Under the pieces are notes generated by a model, which worked only from the letters and a program-made list of their open reading frames with translations, did no database searches and had not been told where the DNA came from. Below are positions 6,838 to 13,316 of a stretch of DNA of 13,357 nt, piece by piece. Within the stretch, counting starts at the first letter, position 1. Each line of letters begins with the position of its first letter. Both the position numbers and the translations under genes were made by a program. Location: positions 1 to 13,357 of the forward strand of contig JAJXSQ010000024.1 in assembly GCA_021784495.1 (NCBI GenBank). Reading direction: 5' to 3'. The DNA is from Myxococcales bacterium. Its GTDB lineage: Bacteria > Myxococcota > Myxococcia > Myxococcales > Anaeromyxobacteraceae.

Positions 6838-9396
6838 GTGACCGACGGGAGGAGGGAGGACGGCCAGCCGGCCGGAGGCGCGGCGCCTGCCGCCGACTCC
6901 GGGGCCCCGCCGGCGCCGGTCGCGGCCGCCGAGACGGACGGCGCGATCCTGCTCGCCGCCGCCGCCGCCATCTCCGACCCGCTCTTCGTGAAGGACGCGG
7001 CGGGGCGCTGGCTCTACGCCAACCCGGCGACCCTCGCCGCCATCGGGCGCTCCCTCGCGGAGGCGATCGGCCACACCGATCGGGAGATCTACGCCGATCC
7101 GGCGATCGGCGAGGCGCTGATGGAGACCGACCGGCGGATCCTCCGGTCGGGGGCCGCCGAGGTGGTCGAGGAGGCGATCGACACCCCGGCCGGGCGGCGC
7201 ACCTTCCTCTCCACCAAGGCGCCGCTCCGCGACGCCGGCGGTCGGATCGTCGGGATCGTCGGCAGCGCCCGGGACATCACCGAACCCAAGCGGGCCGCCG
7301 AGGCGCTCGGCCGGGTGAACCGGGCGCTCCTGCTCGTCACCCGCTGCCACGAGGCGCTCGTCCGGGCGACCTCCGAGGAGGCGCTCTTCGCCGAGGTCTG
7401 CCGGATCATGATCGAGACCGGCCGCTACCGGATGGCCTGGATCGGGATCGCCGAGGAGGACGCGCGGCGCACCGTCCGTCCGGTCGCGAGCGCCGGCGGC
7501 GGGACCGACTACCTCGCGCGCGCCGACATCGTCTGGGCCGACAGCGCGCGGGGTCGCGGCCCGGCGGGGGTCGCGCTCCGCGAGCGGCGGCCGGTCGTCG
7601 GCGTCGACTTCGCCACCGATCCGGTCCTGGCCCCCTGGAGCGCGGGCGCGCTCGAGCGCGGCCTCCGCTTCGCCACCTCCCTGCCCCTCCTCCACGAGGG
7701 GCGGCGGCTCGGCGCGATCACCATGTACGCGGAGGAGGCGCGGATCTTCGACGACGAGGAGGTCCAGCTCCTGCAGCGCCTCGCCGACGACATCGCCTTC
7801 GGGGTGGTGATCCTCCGCCGCCGGGCGGAGCAGGGGGCGACGGAGCGGGCCCTGCGCGAGCGGGAGCAGACCTTCCGCGACATCTTCCTCACCAGCCCCG
7901 ACTCGATGACCGTCACCCGGCTCGAGGACGGGACCTACGCCGCCGTGAACGACGGCTTCTTCCGGCTCTTCGGCTGGAGCGAGCCGGAGATCGTCGGCCG
8001 GTCGGCGCTCGACCTCGGCATCTGGGACTCCCCGGCCGATCGGGCGGCGATGATCGAGCGGCTTCGGGTCGACGGCGTGGTCGAGAACTTCGAGACCCGC
8101 TTCCGGACGCGGGACGGCCGGGCCTTCCCCGCGCTCGTCTCGGCCCGGGTGATCTCCTTCGGCGAGGCGCCGCGCCTCCTGGCGATCGCCCGCGACGTCA
8201 GCGCCCTGCGCCGCGCCGAGGCGGAGCGGGAGCGGCTCGACCGGGAGCTCCACCAGGCGCAGAAGCTGGAGAGCGTCGGACGGCTCGCCGGCGGGGTGGC
8301 CCACGACTTCAACAACCTCCTCACCGTCGTCCTCTCCGCCGCCGAGGTGCTCGCCGAGGACGCGGCCGCCGGCCTCCCGGCGAGCGAGGCGGACGTCGCC
8401 GCCATCCGGGGAGCGGGGGAGCGGGCCCGCGATCTCACCCGGCAGCTCCTCGCGGTGGCGCGCCGCCAGGTGGTGGCGCCGGTGGTCGCCGACCTGCGGC
8501 CGGTGCTGGCGGAGGCGGAGGGGCTCCTCCGCCGGGTCATCGGCGAGGACGTGGAGCTCGCGCTCGAGGCGCCGGCGGCGCTCTGGCCGGTCCTCTGCGA
8601 CCCCGGGCAGATCGACCAGATCCTCCTCAACCTCGCGGCCAACGCCCGGGACGCCATGCCCGGCGGGGGGCGGCTGGCGGTGACCGCGCGCAACGTCGAG
8701 CTCGACGCCGGCGGGGCGCGGGGGCGGCCGGAGGCGCGGGCGGGCGCGTGGGTGGAGCTCGCCGTCTCCGACACCGGGACCGGCATGTCGGCCGAGGTGC
8801 GGCGCCACCTCTTCGAGCCCTTCTTCACCACCAAGCCGCGCGGGGCCGGCACCGGCCTCGGGCTGGCCACCGTCTACGGCCTGGTCCGGCAGATGGGCGG
8901 GTCGATCTCGGTCGAGAGCGAGGAGGGGAGCGGGAGCCGCTTCGAGATCCTGCTGCCGCGCGCCGAGGGGGAGCCCTCGCCGGGGCGGCTCGCCCCCGGG
9001 ACCGGGCCCCGGGCGGCCGGCGGCCCGGAGACGGTCCTGCTGGTCGAGGACGATCCGGGCGTGCGCGAGACCGGGGCGCGCGCGCTGGCCGGCGCCGGCT
9101 ACCGGCTCCTCGTCGCCGCGAGCGCCACCGAGGCGGCGGAGGCCGCGGCGCGCCTCGCGGGGGCGCTCGACCTGCTCGTCACCGACGTCATCCTCCCCGA
9201 TCGCCCGGGCCCGGTCCTCGCCGAGGAGCTGGCGCGGGCGCGGCCCGGCCTCCGGATCCTCCTCGTCTCCGGCTACGCCGGCGACCTCCTGGCTGGGCGC
9301 GGCCTCCTCGGGGGCGCGGTCGACCTGCTGCCGAAGCCGTTCACCGGCGCGGAGCTCCTGGCGCGGGTGCGCGCGGCCCTCGACCGCCCCGCGTGA
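6838..9396 (+). CDS. Soluble hybrid sensor histidine kinase (PAS-GAF-PAS-HisKA-HATPase-REC)
   Basis: A two-component sensor of 852 residues. Domains in order: a disordered Pro/Ala-rich N-terminus (1-36); PAS 1 (about 38-150, with DPLFVKDAAGRWLYANPA and ending in ARDITEPKRA); GAF (about 160-330, with RYRMAWIGIA, GRGPAGVALRERRPVV and ITMYAEEARIF); PAS 2 (about 345-460); HisKA with the H-box GGVAHDFNNLL and phospho-acceptor His489; HATPase_c with N-box Asn602, Asp645 in SDTGTGMS and the glycine-rich GTGLGLATVYG (about 671-680); and a C-terminal receiver with Asp738/Asp739, phospho-acceptor Asp783 in VTDVILPD and Lys833 in LPKPF. All catalytic residues are present. There is no membrane segment, so it should sense a cytosolic signal, which cannot be named from sequence. 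It has no output domain and no neighbouring response regulator here, so a partner elsewhere is expected. The GTG at 6838 is supported by GGAGG four bases upstream. The same frame is open far upstream through the DUF482 gene, but that extension is rejected as antisense-style GC artefact. Confidence 0.96.
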   Translation: MTDGRREDGQPAGGAAPAADSGAPPAPVAAAETDGAILLAAAAAISDPLFVKDAAGRWLYANPATLAAIGRSLAEAIGHTDREIYADPAIGEALMETDRRILRSGAAEVVEEAIDTPAGRRTFLSTKAPLRDAGGRIVGIVGSARDITEPKRAAEALGRVNRALLLVTRCHEALVRATSEEALFAEVCRIMIETGRYRMAWIGIAEEDARRTVRPVASAGGGTDYLARADIVWADSARGRGPAGVALRERRPVVGVDFATDPVLAPWSAGALERGLRFATSLPLLHEGRRLGAITMYAEEARIFDDEEVQLLQRLADDIAFGVVILRRRAEQGATERALREREQTFRDIFLTSPDSMTVTRLEDGTYAAVNDGFFRLFGWSEPEIVGRSALDLGIWDSPADRAAMIERLRVDGVVENFETRFRTRDGRAFPALVSARVISFGEAPRLLAIARDVSALRRAEAERERLDRELHQAQKLESVGRLAGGVAHDFNNLLTVVLSAAEVLAEDAAAGLPASEADVAAIRGAGERARDLTRQLLAVARRQVVAPVVADLRPVLAEAEGLLRRVIGEDVELALEAPAALWPVLCDPGQIDQILLNLAANARDAMPGGGRLAVTARNVELDAGGARGRPEARAGAWVELAVSDTGTGMSAEVRRHLFEPFFTTKPRGAGTGLGLATVYGLVRQMGGSISVESEEGSGSRFEILLPRAEGEPSPGRLAPGTGPRAAGGPETVLLVEDDPGVRETGARALAGAGYRLLVAASATEAAEAAARLAGALDLLVTDVILPDRPGPVLAEELARARPGLRILLVSGYAGDLLAGRGLLGGAVDLLPKPFTGAELLARVRAALDRPA

Positions 9397-9405
9397 CGGA
9401 GCGGG

Positions 9406-9431
9406 GGGGGGCTCACCCCGGGAGCCGCCCC
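9406..9431. terminator. Bulged hairpin between convergent genes
   Basis: GGGG-GGCTC (9406-9414) can pair with GAGCC-g-CCCC (9422-9431), nine base pairs with one bulged base and a 7-base loop. It lies at the junction of the kinase gene (stop at 9396) and the methyltransferase gene (stop at 9413-9415) and overlaps the latter's final codons. No T-run is present. Confidence 0.35.
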
Positions 9432-10168
9432 ACGTGCAGCGCGAGCTCGCGCGCCCAGCGCGCCCCGCCGTGCGCCGCCGCCAGCGCCCGGGCGCGCCCG
9501 AGCAGCGCCGCGAGCGCGTCGGGCCCGAGCGCCGGGCCGACCACCGAGAGCGAGCGGAGGACGGCGTCGAGCTCCTCGTCGGCCAGGAGGCGGTCGTCGG
9601 CGAAGCGCTCGGTCGACGCCCCGCCGGCGCCGGCGTGGGAGAGGAGGAGCGCGACCGGGAGCGGCGACGGCCTCGCGCGCGGGTTGGCCGCGGCGAGGAG
9701 CGCCTGGAGCGCGTCGAGGAACGGGGTCGCGGCGAGCCGCGCCTCGACCACCGCGAGCCACCCGCCCGGCCGCAGGAGCCGCCCGGCCTCGCGCCCGGCC
9801 AGCTCCGGATCGACCCAGTGGGCGGCGTCGGCGAGGAGGACCAGGTCGAAGGCGCCGGCCTCGAGCCCGGTCGCCTCGGCGGCGGCGTGGACCGGCAGGA
9901 CGCCGAGCGGCCGGAGCGGCTCGAGCCGGGCGAGCATCGCCCGCGCCGGCTCGACCGCGGTCACCCGCGCGCCGCCCCGCGCCAGCGGCCCGGCGAGGAG
10001 GCCGGTGCCGGCGCCGAGATCGGCGATCCGCGCCCCGGGTCCGCCGGCGAGCGCCAGGAGCCGGGCCGCGAGCGCCGGCGGGTAGCCCGGGCGCCGGTCG
10101 TAGTCGTCCGCGAGCCGGTTGAAGACCCAGCGGCGATCGTCGGTGACCGGGATCCCCCGCCTCGACAC
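9413..10168 (-). CDS. Class I SAM-dependent methyltransferase, substrate unknown
   Basis: The 251-residue product has the Rossmann-type methyltransferase core. Motif I, IADLGAGTGLLAGPLA, is at residues 48-63 (SAM binding). Next comes VEPARAML at about 72-79, whose acidic residue normally holds the SAM ribose. The motif-IV region FDLVLLADAAHWVDPE is at 107-122, and LLRPGGWLAVVE at 131-142. The start of the domain, RRWVFNRLADDYDRRPGYP (12-30), matches a common group annotated as methyltransferase type 11 / UbiE-like, whose targets are mostly unassigned. The GTG at 10168 has GGGAG nine bases upstream and begins shortly before the conserved domain; earlier in-frame GTGs would add a basic low-complexity leader. 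It is on the same strand as cysDNH but 117 bases beyond cysH, with a hairpin between, so membership of that operon is doubtful. Confidence 0.87.
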   Translation of the reverse strand: MSRRGIPVTDDRRWVFNRLADDYDRRPGYPPALAARLLALAGGPGARIADLGAGTGLLAGPLARGGARVTAVEPARAMLARLEPLRPLGVLPVHAAAEATGLEAGAFDLVLLADAAHWVDPELAGREAGRLLRPGGWLAVVEARLAATPFLDALQALLAAANPRARPSPLPVALLLSHAGAGGASTERFADDRLLADEELDAVLRSLSVVGPALGPDALAALLGRARALAAAHGGARWARELALHVGRLPG

Positions 10169-10193
10169 CCGGCGACGCTCCCACGCCGCGGCG

Positions 10194-10209
10194 GCCCGTG
10201 CAAACGGGC
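10194..10209 (-). terminator. Hairpin between cysH and the methyltransferase gene
   Basis: GCCCGT and ACGGGC form a perfect 6-base-pair stem with a 4-base loop (GCAA on the plus strand). It lies in the 117-base gap downstream of cysH. There is no following T-run in the minus direction, so it may end or attenuate the cys transcript, or only be a structure in the leader of the next gene. Confidence 0.35.
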
Positions 10210-10285
10210 GGCGCGCTCCCCCCCGGCGTCCCCCCGCCCGGACCACGCCCCGCGCGGCCCCGGGGCGCACCGGCGCGCGCGCCCG

Positions 10286-10984
10286 TCAGCTCGCCGGGCG
10301 GCGCGGCGTCAGGTGGAGGCCGCACTCCTTCTTCGCCGAGCCGCGCCAGCGCCCGGCGCGGGGGTCCTCGCCCGGCCGGGACGGCGAGGTGCAGGGCGCG
10401 CAGCCGATCGACGGGTAGCCGCGCGCGTGGAGCGGGTTGACCGGCACGCCCTCCCGCCGGAGCTCGGCCCAGACCTGCTCGCTCGTCCACCCGGCGAGCG
10501 GGTTCACCTTCTCCAGGCCGAAGCGGGCGTCCCACTCCAGGACCCGGGCGCTCGCACGCTCGGGCGTCTGGTCGCGCCGGATCCCGGTCACCCAGGCCCC
10601 CAGGTCGGCGAGCGCCGTCCGGAGGGGCACCACCTTGCGCGCGTCGCAGCAGGCGTCGGCGTCGGTCTCCCAGGGGGTCTCGCCCGGCGCGGCGGCCGGA
10701 GGCCCCCCGGGGGCGGCGCGGATGGCGAGGCCGGTGCGCGCCTCGAGCGCGCGCCAGAGCGCGTAGGTCTCCGGGAAGAGGTGGCCGGTGTCGAGGGTGA
10801 AGATCGCGACCGGGAGCCGGTGGCGCGCGACGAGCTCCACGAGCAGGCAGTCCTCCGCGCCGAAGCTGCAGGCGAGGGCGATCCGCCCCGGGTGGCGCGC
10901 CGCGGCGGCGGCCAGGATCTCCCCGGGCGGGCGCCCCTCGAGGGCGGCGGCGAGCGCGGCGACGTCGGAGGTCGGTGCGGTCAC
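10286..10984 (-). CDS. cysH: Assimilatory APS reductase (CysH family, iron-sulfur type)
   Basis: Reduces adenosine 5'-phosphosulfate to sulfite and AMP with electrons from thioredoxin, in cytosolic sulfate assimilation. The product is 232 residues, as expected. Seen: the N-terminal nucleotide-binding PP-loop-like region ALACSFGAEDCLLVEL (37-52); TLDTGHLFPETY (63-74); the paired Cys112-Cys113 and the CAPC pair Cys195/Cys198, which together bind a [4Fe-4S] cluster in APS reductases and are absent from PAPS-specific enzymes; VTGIRRDQTPER (132-143); and the C-terminal catalytic KKECGLH with Cys221. This points to APS rather than PAPS as substrate, in keeping with the lack of an APS kinase domain in the adjacent CysN. 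The GTG at 10984 overlaps the cysN stop by four bases (GTGA), a sign of translational coupling. It is the last gene of cysD-cysN-cysH. Confidence 0.95.
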   Translation of the reverse strand: MTAPTSDVAALAAALEGRPPGEILAAAAARHPGRIALACSFGAEDCLLVELVARHRLPVAIFTLDTGHLFPETYALWRALEARTGLAIRAAPGGPPAAAPGETPWETDADACCDARKVVPLRTALADLGAWVTGIRRDQTPERASARVLEWDARFGLEKVNPLAGWTSEQVWAELRREGVPVNPLHARGYPSIGCAPCTSPSRPGEDPRAGRWRGSAKKECGLHLTPRRPAS

Positions 10985-12285
10985 TGGATCATCCCCGCGG
11001 CGACGGTGTCGTTGGTGGCGTCGTCCACCAGGACGAAGGCGCCGGTGGCCCGGTTCACGGCGTAGGGATCGGCGGCGATCGGCTGCGCCAGCCGGAGGGT
11101 GACCCGGCCCACGTCGTTCACCGCCAGCCCCTCCGCCGGGCGGCGCTCGAGGGCCTCGAGGTCGAGCCGCCACGCCACCTCCTCCAGCCGGGCCCGCGTC
11201 TCCCGGGTGGTGTGGCGCAGCAGGTACCGCCGCGCCGGGGAGAGCGGCCGCTCCGAGAGCCAGCAGACGAGCGCCTCCACCCGCTGCGTCGGCGCCGGGG
11301 CGTCGGCGGGGCGGGCGAGGAGGTCGCCGCGGGAGACGTCCAGGTCGTCGGAGAGCTGGAGGAGCACCGACTGCCCGCGCACCGCCCGGTCGAGCTGGAG
11401 GTCGCCGAGCCGGATCGCCGCCACGCGGCTGGCCCGCCCGGAGGGGAGGGCCCGCACCTCGTCGCCGACGGCGATCTCGCCCGCCTCGATCCGGCCGGCG
11501 AGGCCGCGGAAGTCGTGGTGGGCCTCGGTCTGGGGGCGGCAGACCCACTGGACCGGGAAGCGGAACGGCTCGCGCCGCCCCGCCCGCGCGGTCGGGGCCG
11601 CCTCGAGGAGCTCGAGGAGCGTCGGCCCCTCGTACCAGCCGAGCCGCTCGCCGCGGTCCACCACCATGTCCCCGCCGAGGGCCGAGAGGGGGAGGAAGCG
11701 GACGTCCGGGATCCCCAGGCCGGCGGCGACCGCCCGGGCCTCGGCGACGATCCGCTCGAAGACCTCCCGCGACCAGCCGACCAGGTCCATCTTGTTCACG
11801 GCGACGACGAGGTGCGGGATGCCGAGCAGGTGGGCGATGCAGGCGTGGCGGCGGGTCTGGGTGAGGACGCCCTTGCGGGCGTCCACCAGGACGATCGCCA
11901 GGTCGGCGGTCGAGCCGGCGGTCACCATGTTCCGGGTGTACTGCTCGTGGCCGGGGGCGTCGGCGATGATGTAGGAGCGCGTCCCGGTCGAGAAGTAGCG
12001 GTGGGCCACGTCGATGGTGATCCCCTGCTCCCGCTCGGCGGAGAGGCCGTCGGTGAGGAGGGAGAGGTCCACCGCGGTGAGGCCGCGCCGCCGCGAGGTC
12101 CGCTCCACGGCGGCGAGGGCGTCGGTCAGCACCGAGCGGGTGTCGACCAGGAGCCGCCCGATGAGGGTGCTCTTGCCGTCGTCGACGCTGCCGCAGGTGA
12201 GGAAGCGGAGGAGGCCGAGATCCGGCGGCGCGGCGGGGCGCGAGGGGCCCTCCGCGGCGACGGTGGCGGTGGCGGTGGCGCGCAT
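10981..12285 (-). CDS. cysN: Sulfate adenylyltransferase large subunit (GTPase) CysN
   Basis: GTPase subunit of ATP sulfurylase: GTP hydrolysis drives the CysD-catalysed formation of APS from ATP and sulfate. The product is 434 residues. EF-Tu-like G domain motifs: P-loop GSVDDGKS (32-39), the switch region EQGITIDVAHRYF (86-98), DAPGHEQY (109-116) and NKMDL (164-168). The rest is the beta-barrel domains 2 and 3, ending in FVLVDDATNDTVAAGMI. It is shorter than E. coli CysN (475) and clearly lacks the C-terminal APS kinase found in CysNC fusions. The ATG at 12285 shares its A with the cysD stop (TGATG), so translation is probably coupled. The extreme N-terminus contains Ala-Thr repeats encoded by a short tandem hexamer. 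Confidence 0.97.
   Translation of the reverse strand: MRATATATVAAEGPSRPAAPPDLGLLRFLTCGSVDDGKSTLIGRLLVDTRSVLTDALAAVERTSRRRGLTAVDLSLLTDGLSAEREQGITIDVAHRYFSTGTRSYIIADAPGHEQYTRNMVTAGSTADLAIVLVDARKGVLTQTRRHACIAHLLGIPHLVVAVNKMDLVGWSREVFERIVAEARAVAAGLGIPDVRFLPLSALGGDMVVDRGERLGWYEGPTLLELLEAAPTARAGRREPFRFPVQWVCRPQTEAHHDFRGLAGRIEAGEIAVGDEVRALPSGRASRVAAIRLGDLQLDRAVRGQSVLLQLSDDLDVSRGDLLARPADAPAPTQRVEALVCWLSERPLSPARRYLLRHTTRETRARLEEVAWRLDLEALERRPAEGLAVNDVGRVTLRLAQPIAADPYAVNRATGAFVLVDDATNDTVAAGMIQ
12262..12279 (-). repeat. Three tandem GGTGGC hexamers in the start of cysN
   Basis: GGTGGC is repeated three times on the plus strand and encodes Ala-Thr dipeptides in CysN residues 3-8. Gain or loss of a unit would keep the reading frame and lies before the G domain, so little effect is expected. 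Confidence 0.7.
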
Positions 12286-13196
12286 CAGAAGTACCCCTCC
12301 TTCTTTCGCTGCTCCATGGAGGCCTCGGAGGCCTGGTCGTCGAGGCGGGTCGCCCCGCGCTCGGTCACGGTGGTCGCCGCGGTCTCGGCGACGATCTCCT
12401 CGAGGGTGGCGGCGGTCGACTCGACCGGGGCGGTGCAGGTGATGTCGCCGACGGTGCGGAACCGGACCGAGAGCTCCTCGACCCGCTCCCCGGGCCGGGG
12501 CGGCGTGAGCGCGGTGACCGGCACCAGCGCCCCCCCCCGGCGCACCACCGGGCGCCGGTGGGCGAAGTAGATCGACGGCAGCTCGAGCCGCTCCCGCGCG
12601 ATGTACTGCCAGACGTCGAGCTCGGTCCAGTTGGAGATGGGGAAGGCGCGGATGTTCTCGCCCGGCCGGATCCGCGCGTTGTAGAGGCTCCAGAGCTCGG
12701 GCCGCTGGTTCTTCGGGTCCCACTGGCCGAACTCGTCGCGGAAGGAGAAGACCCGCTCCTTGGCGCGCGCCTTCTCCTCGTCCCGGCGCGCCCCGCCGAT
12801 GCAGGCGTCGAGGCCGAGCTCGGCGATGGCGTCGAGGAGGGTCACCGACTGGTGGCGGTTCCGCGGCTCGCCCGGGTGGGCGAGCACCACCCGGCCCCGC
12901 CGGATCGAGTCCTCCAGCGAGCGGACCACGAGCCGCTCCCCGAGCTCCGCGGCGCGCCGGTCACGGAAGTCGAGGACCTCGGCGTAGTTGTGGCCGGTGT
13001 CGACGTGGAGGAGGGGGAACGGGAAGCGGGCGGGCCGGAAGGCCTTCTCGGCGAGCCGGAGGAGGCAGACCGAGTCCTTGCCGCCGGAGAAGAGGAGGGC
13101 GGGGGCGGCGCACTGGCCCGCCACCTCGCGGAGGACGTGGATGGCGTCGGCCTCGAGCCAGTCGAGGTGCGGGAGCGGTGGGCGGGAATCCGTCAT
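12285..13196 (-). CDS. cysD: Sulfate adenylyltransferase small (catalytic) subunit CysD
   Basis: Catalytic ATP pyrophosphatase-type subunit of the CysDN ATP sulfurylase, forming APS and pyrophosphate from ATP and sulfate in the cytosol. With the ATG at 13196 the product is 303 residues, essentially the E. coli length (302). Seen: PP-loop LLFSGGKDSVCLL (34-46), HVDTGHNYAEVLDFRD, GGARRDEEKARAKER, the WDPKNQRPELW block, FPISNWTELDVWQYI, and the standard C-terminus MEQRKKEGYF. An upstream ATG at 13208 overlaps the -10 box of the promoter and so cannot normally be in the mRNA; similarity also begins after the second ATG. No ribosome site lies in the expected position, which fits near-leaderless translation. 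First gene of cysD-cysN-cysH. Confidence 0.97.
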   Translation of the reverse strand: MTDSRPPLPHLDWLEADAIHVLREVAGQCAAPALLFSGGKDSVCLLRLAEKAFRPARFPFPLLHVDTGHNYAEVLDFRDRRAAELGERLVVRSLEDSIRRGRVVLAHPGEPRNRHQSVTLLDAIAELGLDACIGGARRDEEKARAKERVFSFRDEFGQWDPKNQRPELWSLYNARIRPGENIRAFPISNWTELDVWQYIARERLELPSIYFAHRRPVVRRGGALVPVTALTPPRPGERVEELSVRFRTVGDITCTAPVESTAATLEEIVAETAATTVTERGATRLDDQASEASMEQRKKEGYF

Positions 13197-13206
13197 AACG
13201 GACGCC

Positions 13207-13236
13207 ATCCTAGAAAACGGACGGTCCTCCTGTCAA
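13207..13236 (-). promoter_or_regulatory. Sigma-70-type promoter of the cysDNH operon
   Basis: Read on the minus strand: a perfect -35 TTGACA (13236-13231), an 18-base spacer and a -10 TAGGAT (13212-13207). Transcription should start near 13200, only a few bases before the cysD ATG at 13196. This is by far the best -35/-10 pair in the window. Confidence 0.75.
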
Positions 13237-13245
13237 GCGGACAGG
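13229..13245. promoter_or_regulatory. Perfect inverted repeat over the cysD -35 box (candidate operator)
   Basis: CCTGTC-AAGCG-GACAGG is a perfect 6-5-6 inverted repeat that contains the whole -35 hexamer. A dimeric regulator bound here would block RNA polymerase. Nearby are three related repeats on the minus strand (CGTCCGTTAT at 13204, CGTCCGTTTT at 13223, TGTCCGCTTG at 13243), spaced 19-20 bases apart, roughly two helical turns. The regulator is not identified. Confidence 0.55.
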
Positions 13246-13302
13246 CCGCGCGGCGCGCCGATCCCGGCCGCCGGGGCGGCGCGGGCCCGGTGCGGCAGGG
13301 GG

Positions 13303-13308
13303 TAGACT
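13303..13308 (+). promoter_or_regulatory. Candidate -10 box (TAGACT) for the divergent gene at 13317
   Basis: TAGACT fits TAnnnT and ends 8 bases before the ATG at 13317. No ribosome site is placed properly for that ATG (a G-run lies about 14 bases away), so a leaderless or near-leaderless transcript is likely if the start is right. No -35 is recognisable. Confidence 0.4.
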
Positions 13309-13316
13309 CCGGCGCG

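Noticed and set aside
6505..8808. A 767-codon open frame antisense to the kinase
   Set aside because: Another GC-bias frame; no motif, and the sense strand encodes a complete kinase with every catalytic residue.
6564..10085. A 1173-codon open frame on the plus strand
   Set aside because: It overlaps the kinase and methyltransferase genes in a shadow frame, with an unnatural Arg/Pro/Gly composition.
9434..11065. A 543-codon open frame antisense to the methyltransferase and cysH
   Set aside because: Same reason: shadow of two clearly coding minus-strand genes.
10975..12570. A 531-codon open frame antisense to cysN and cysD
   Set aside because: The opposite strand is unambiguously cysN/cysD; the antisense frame has His/Gly/Arg-rich low-complexity content.
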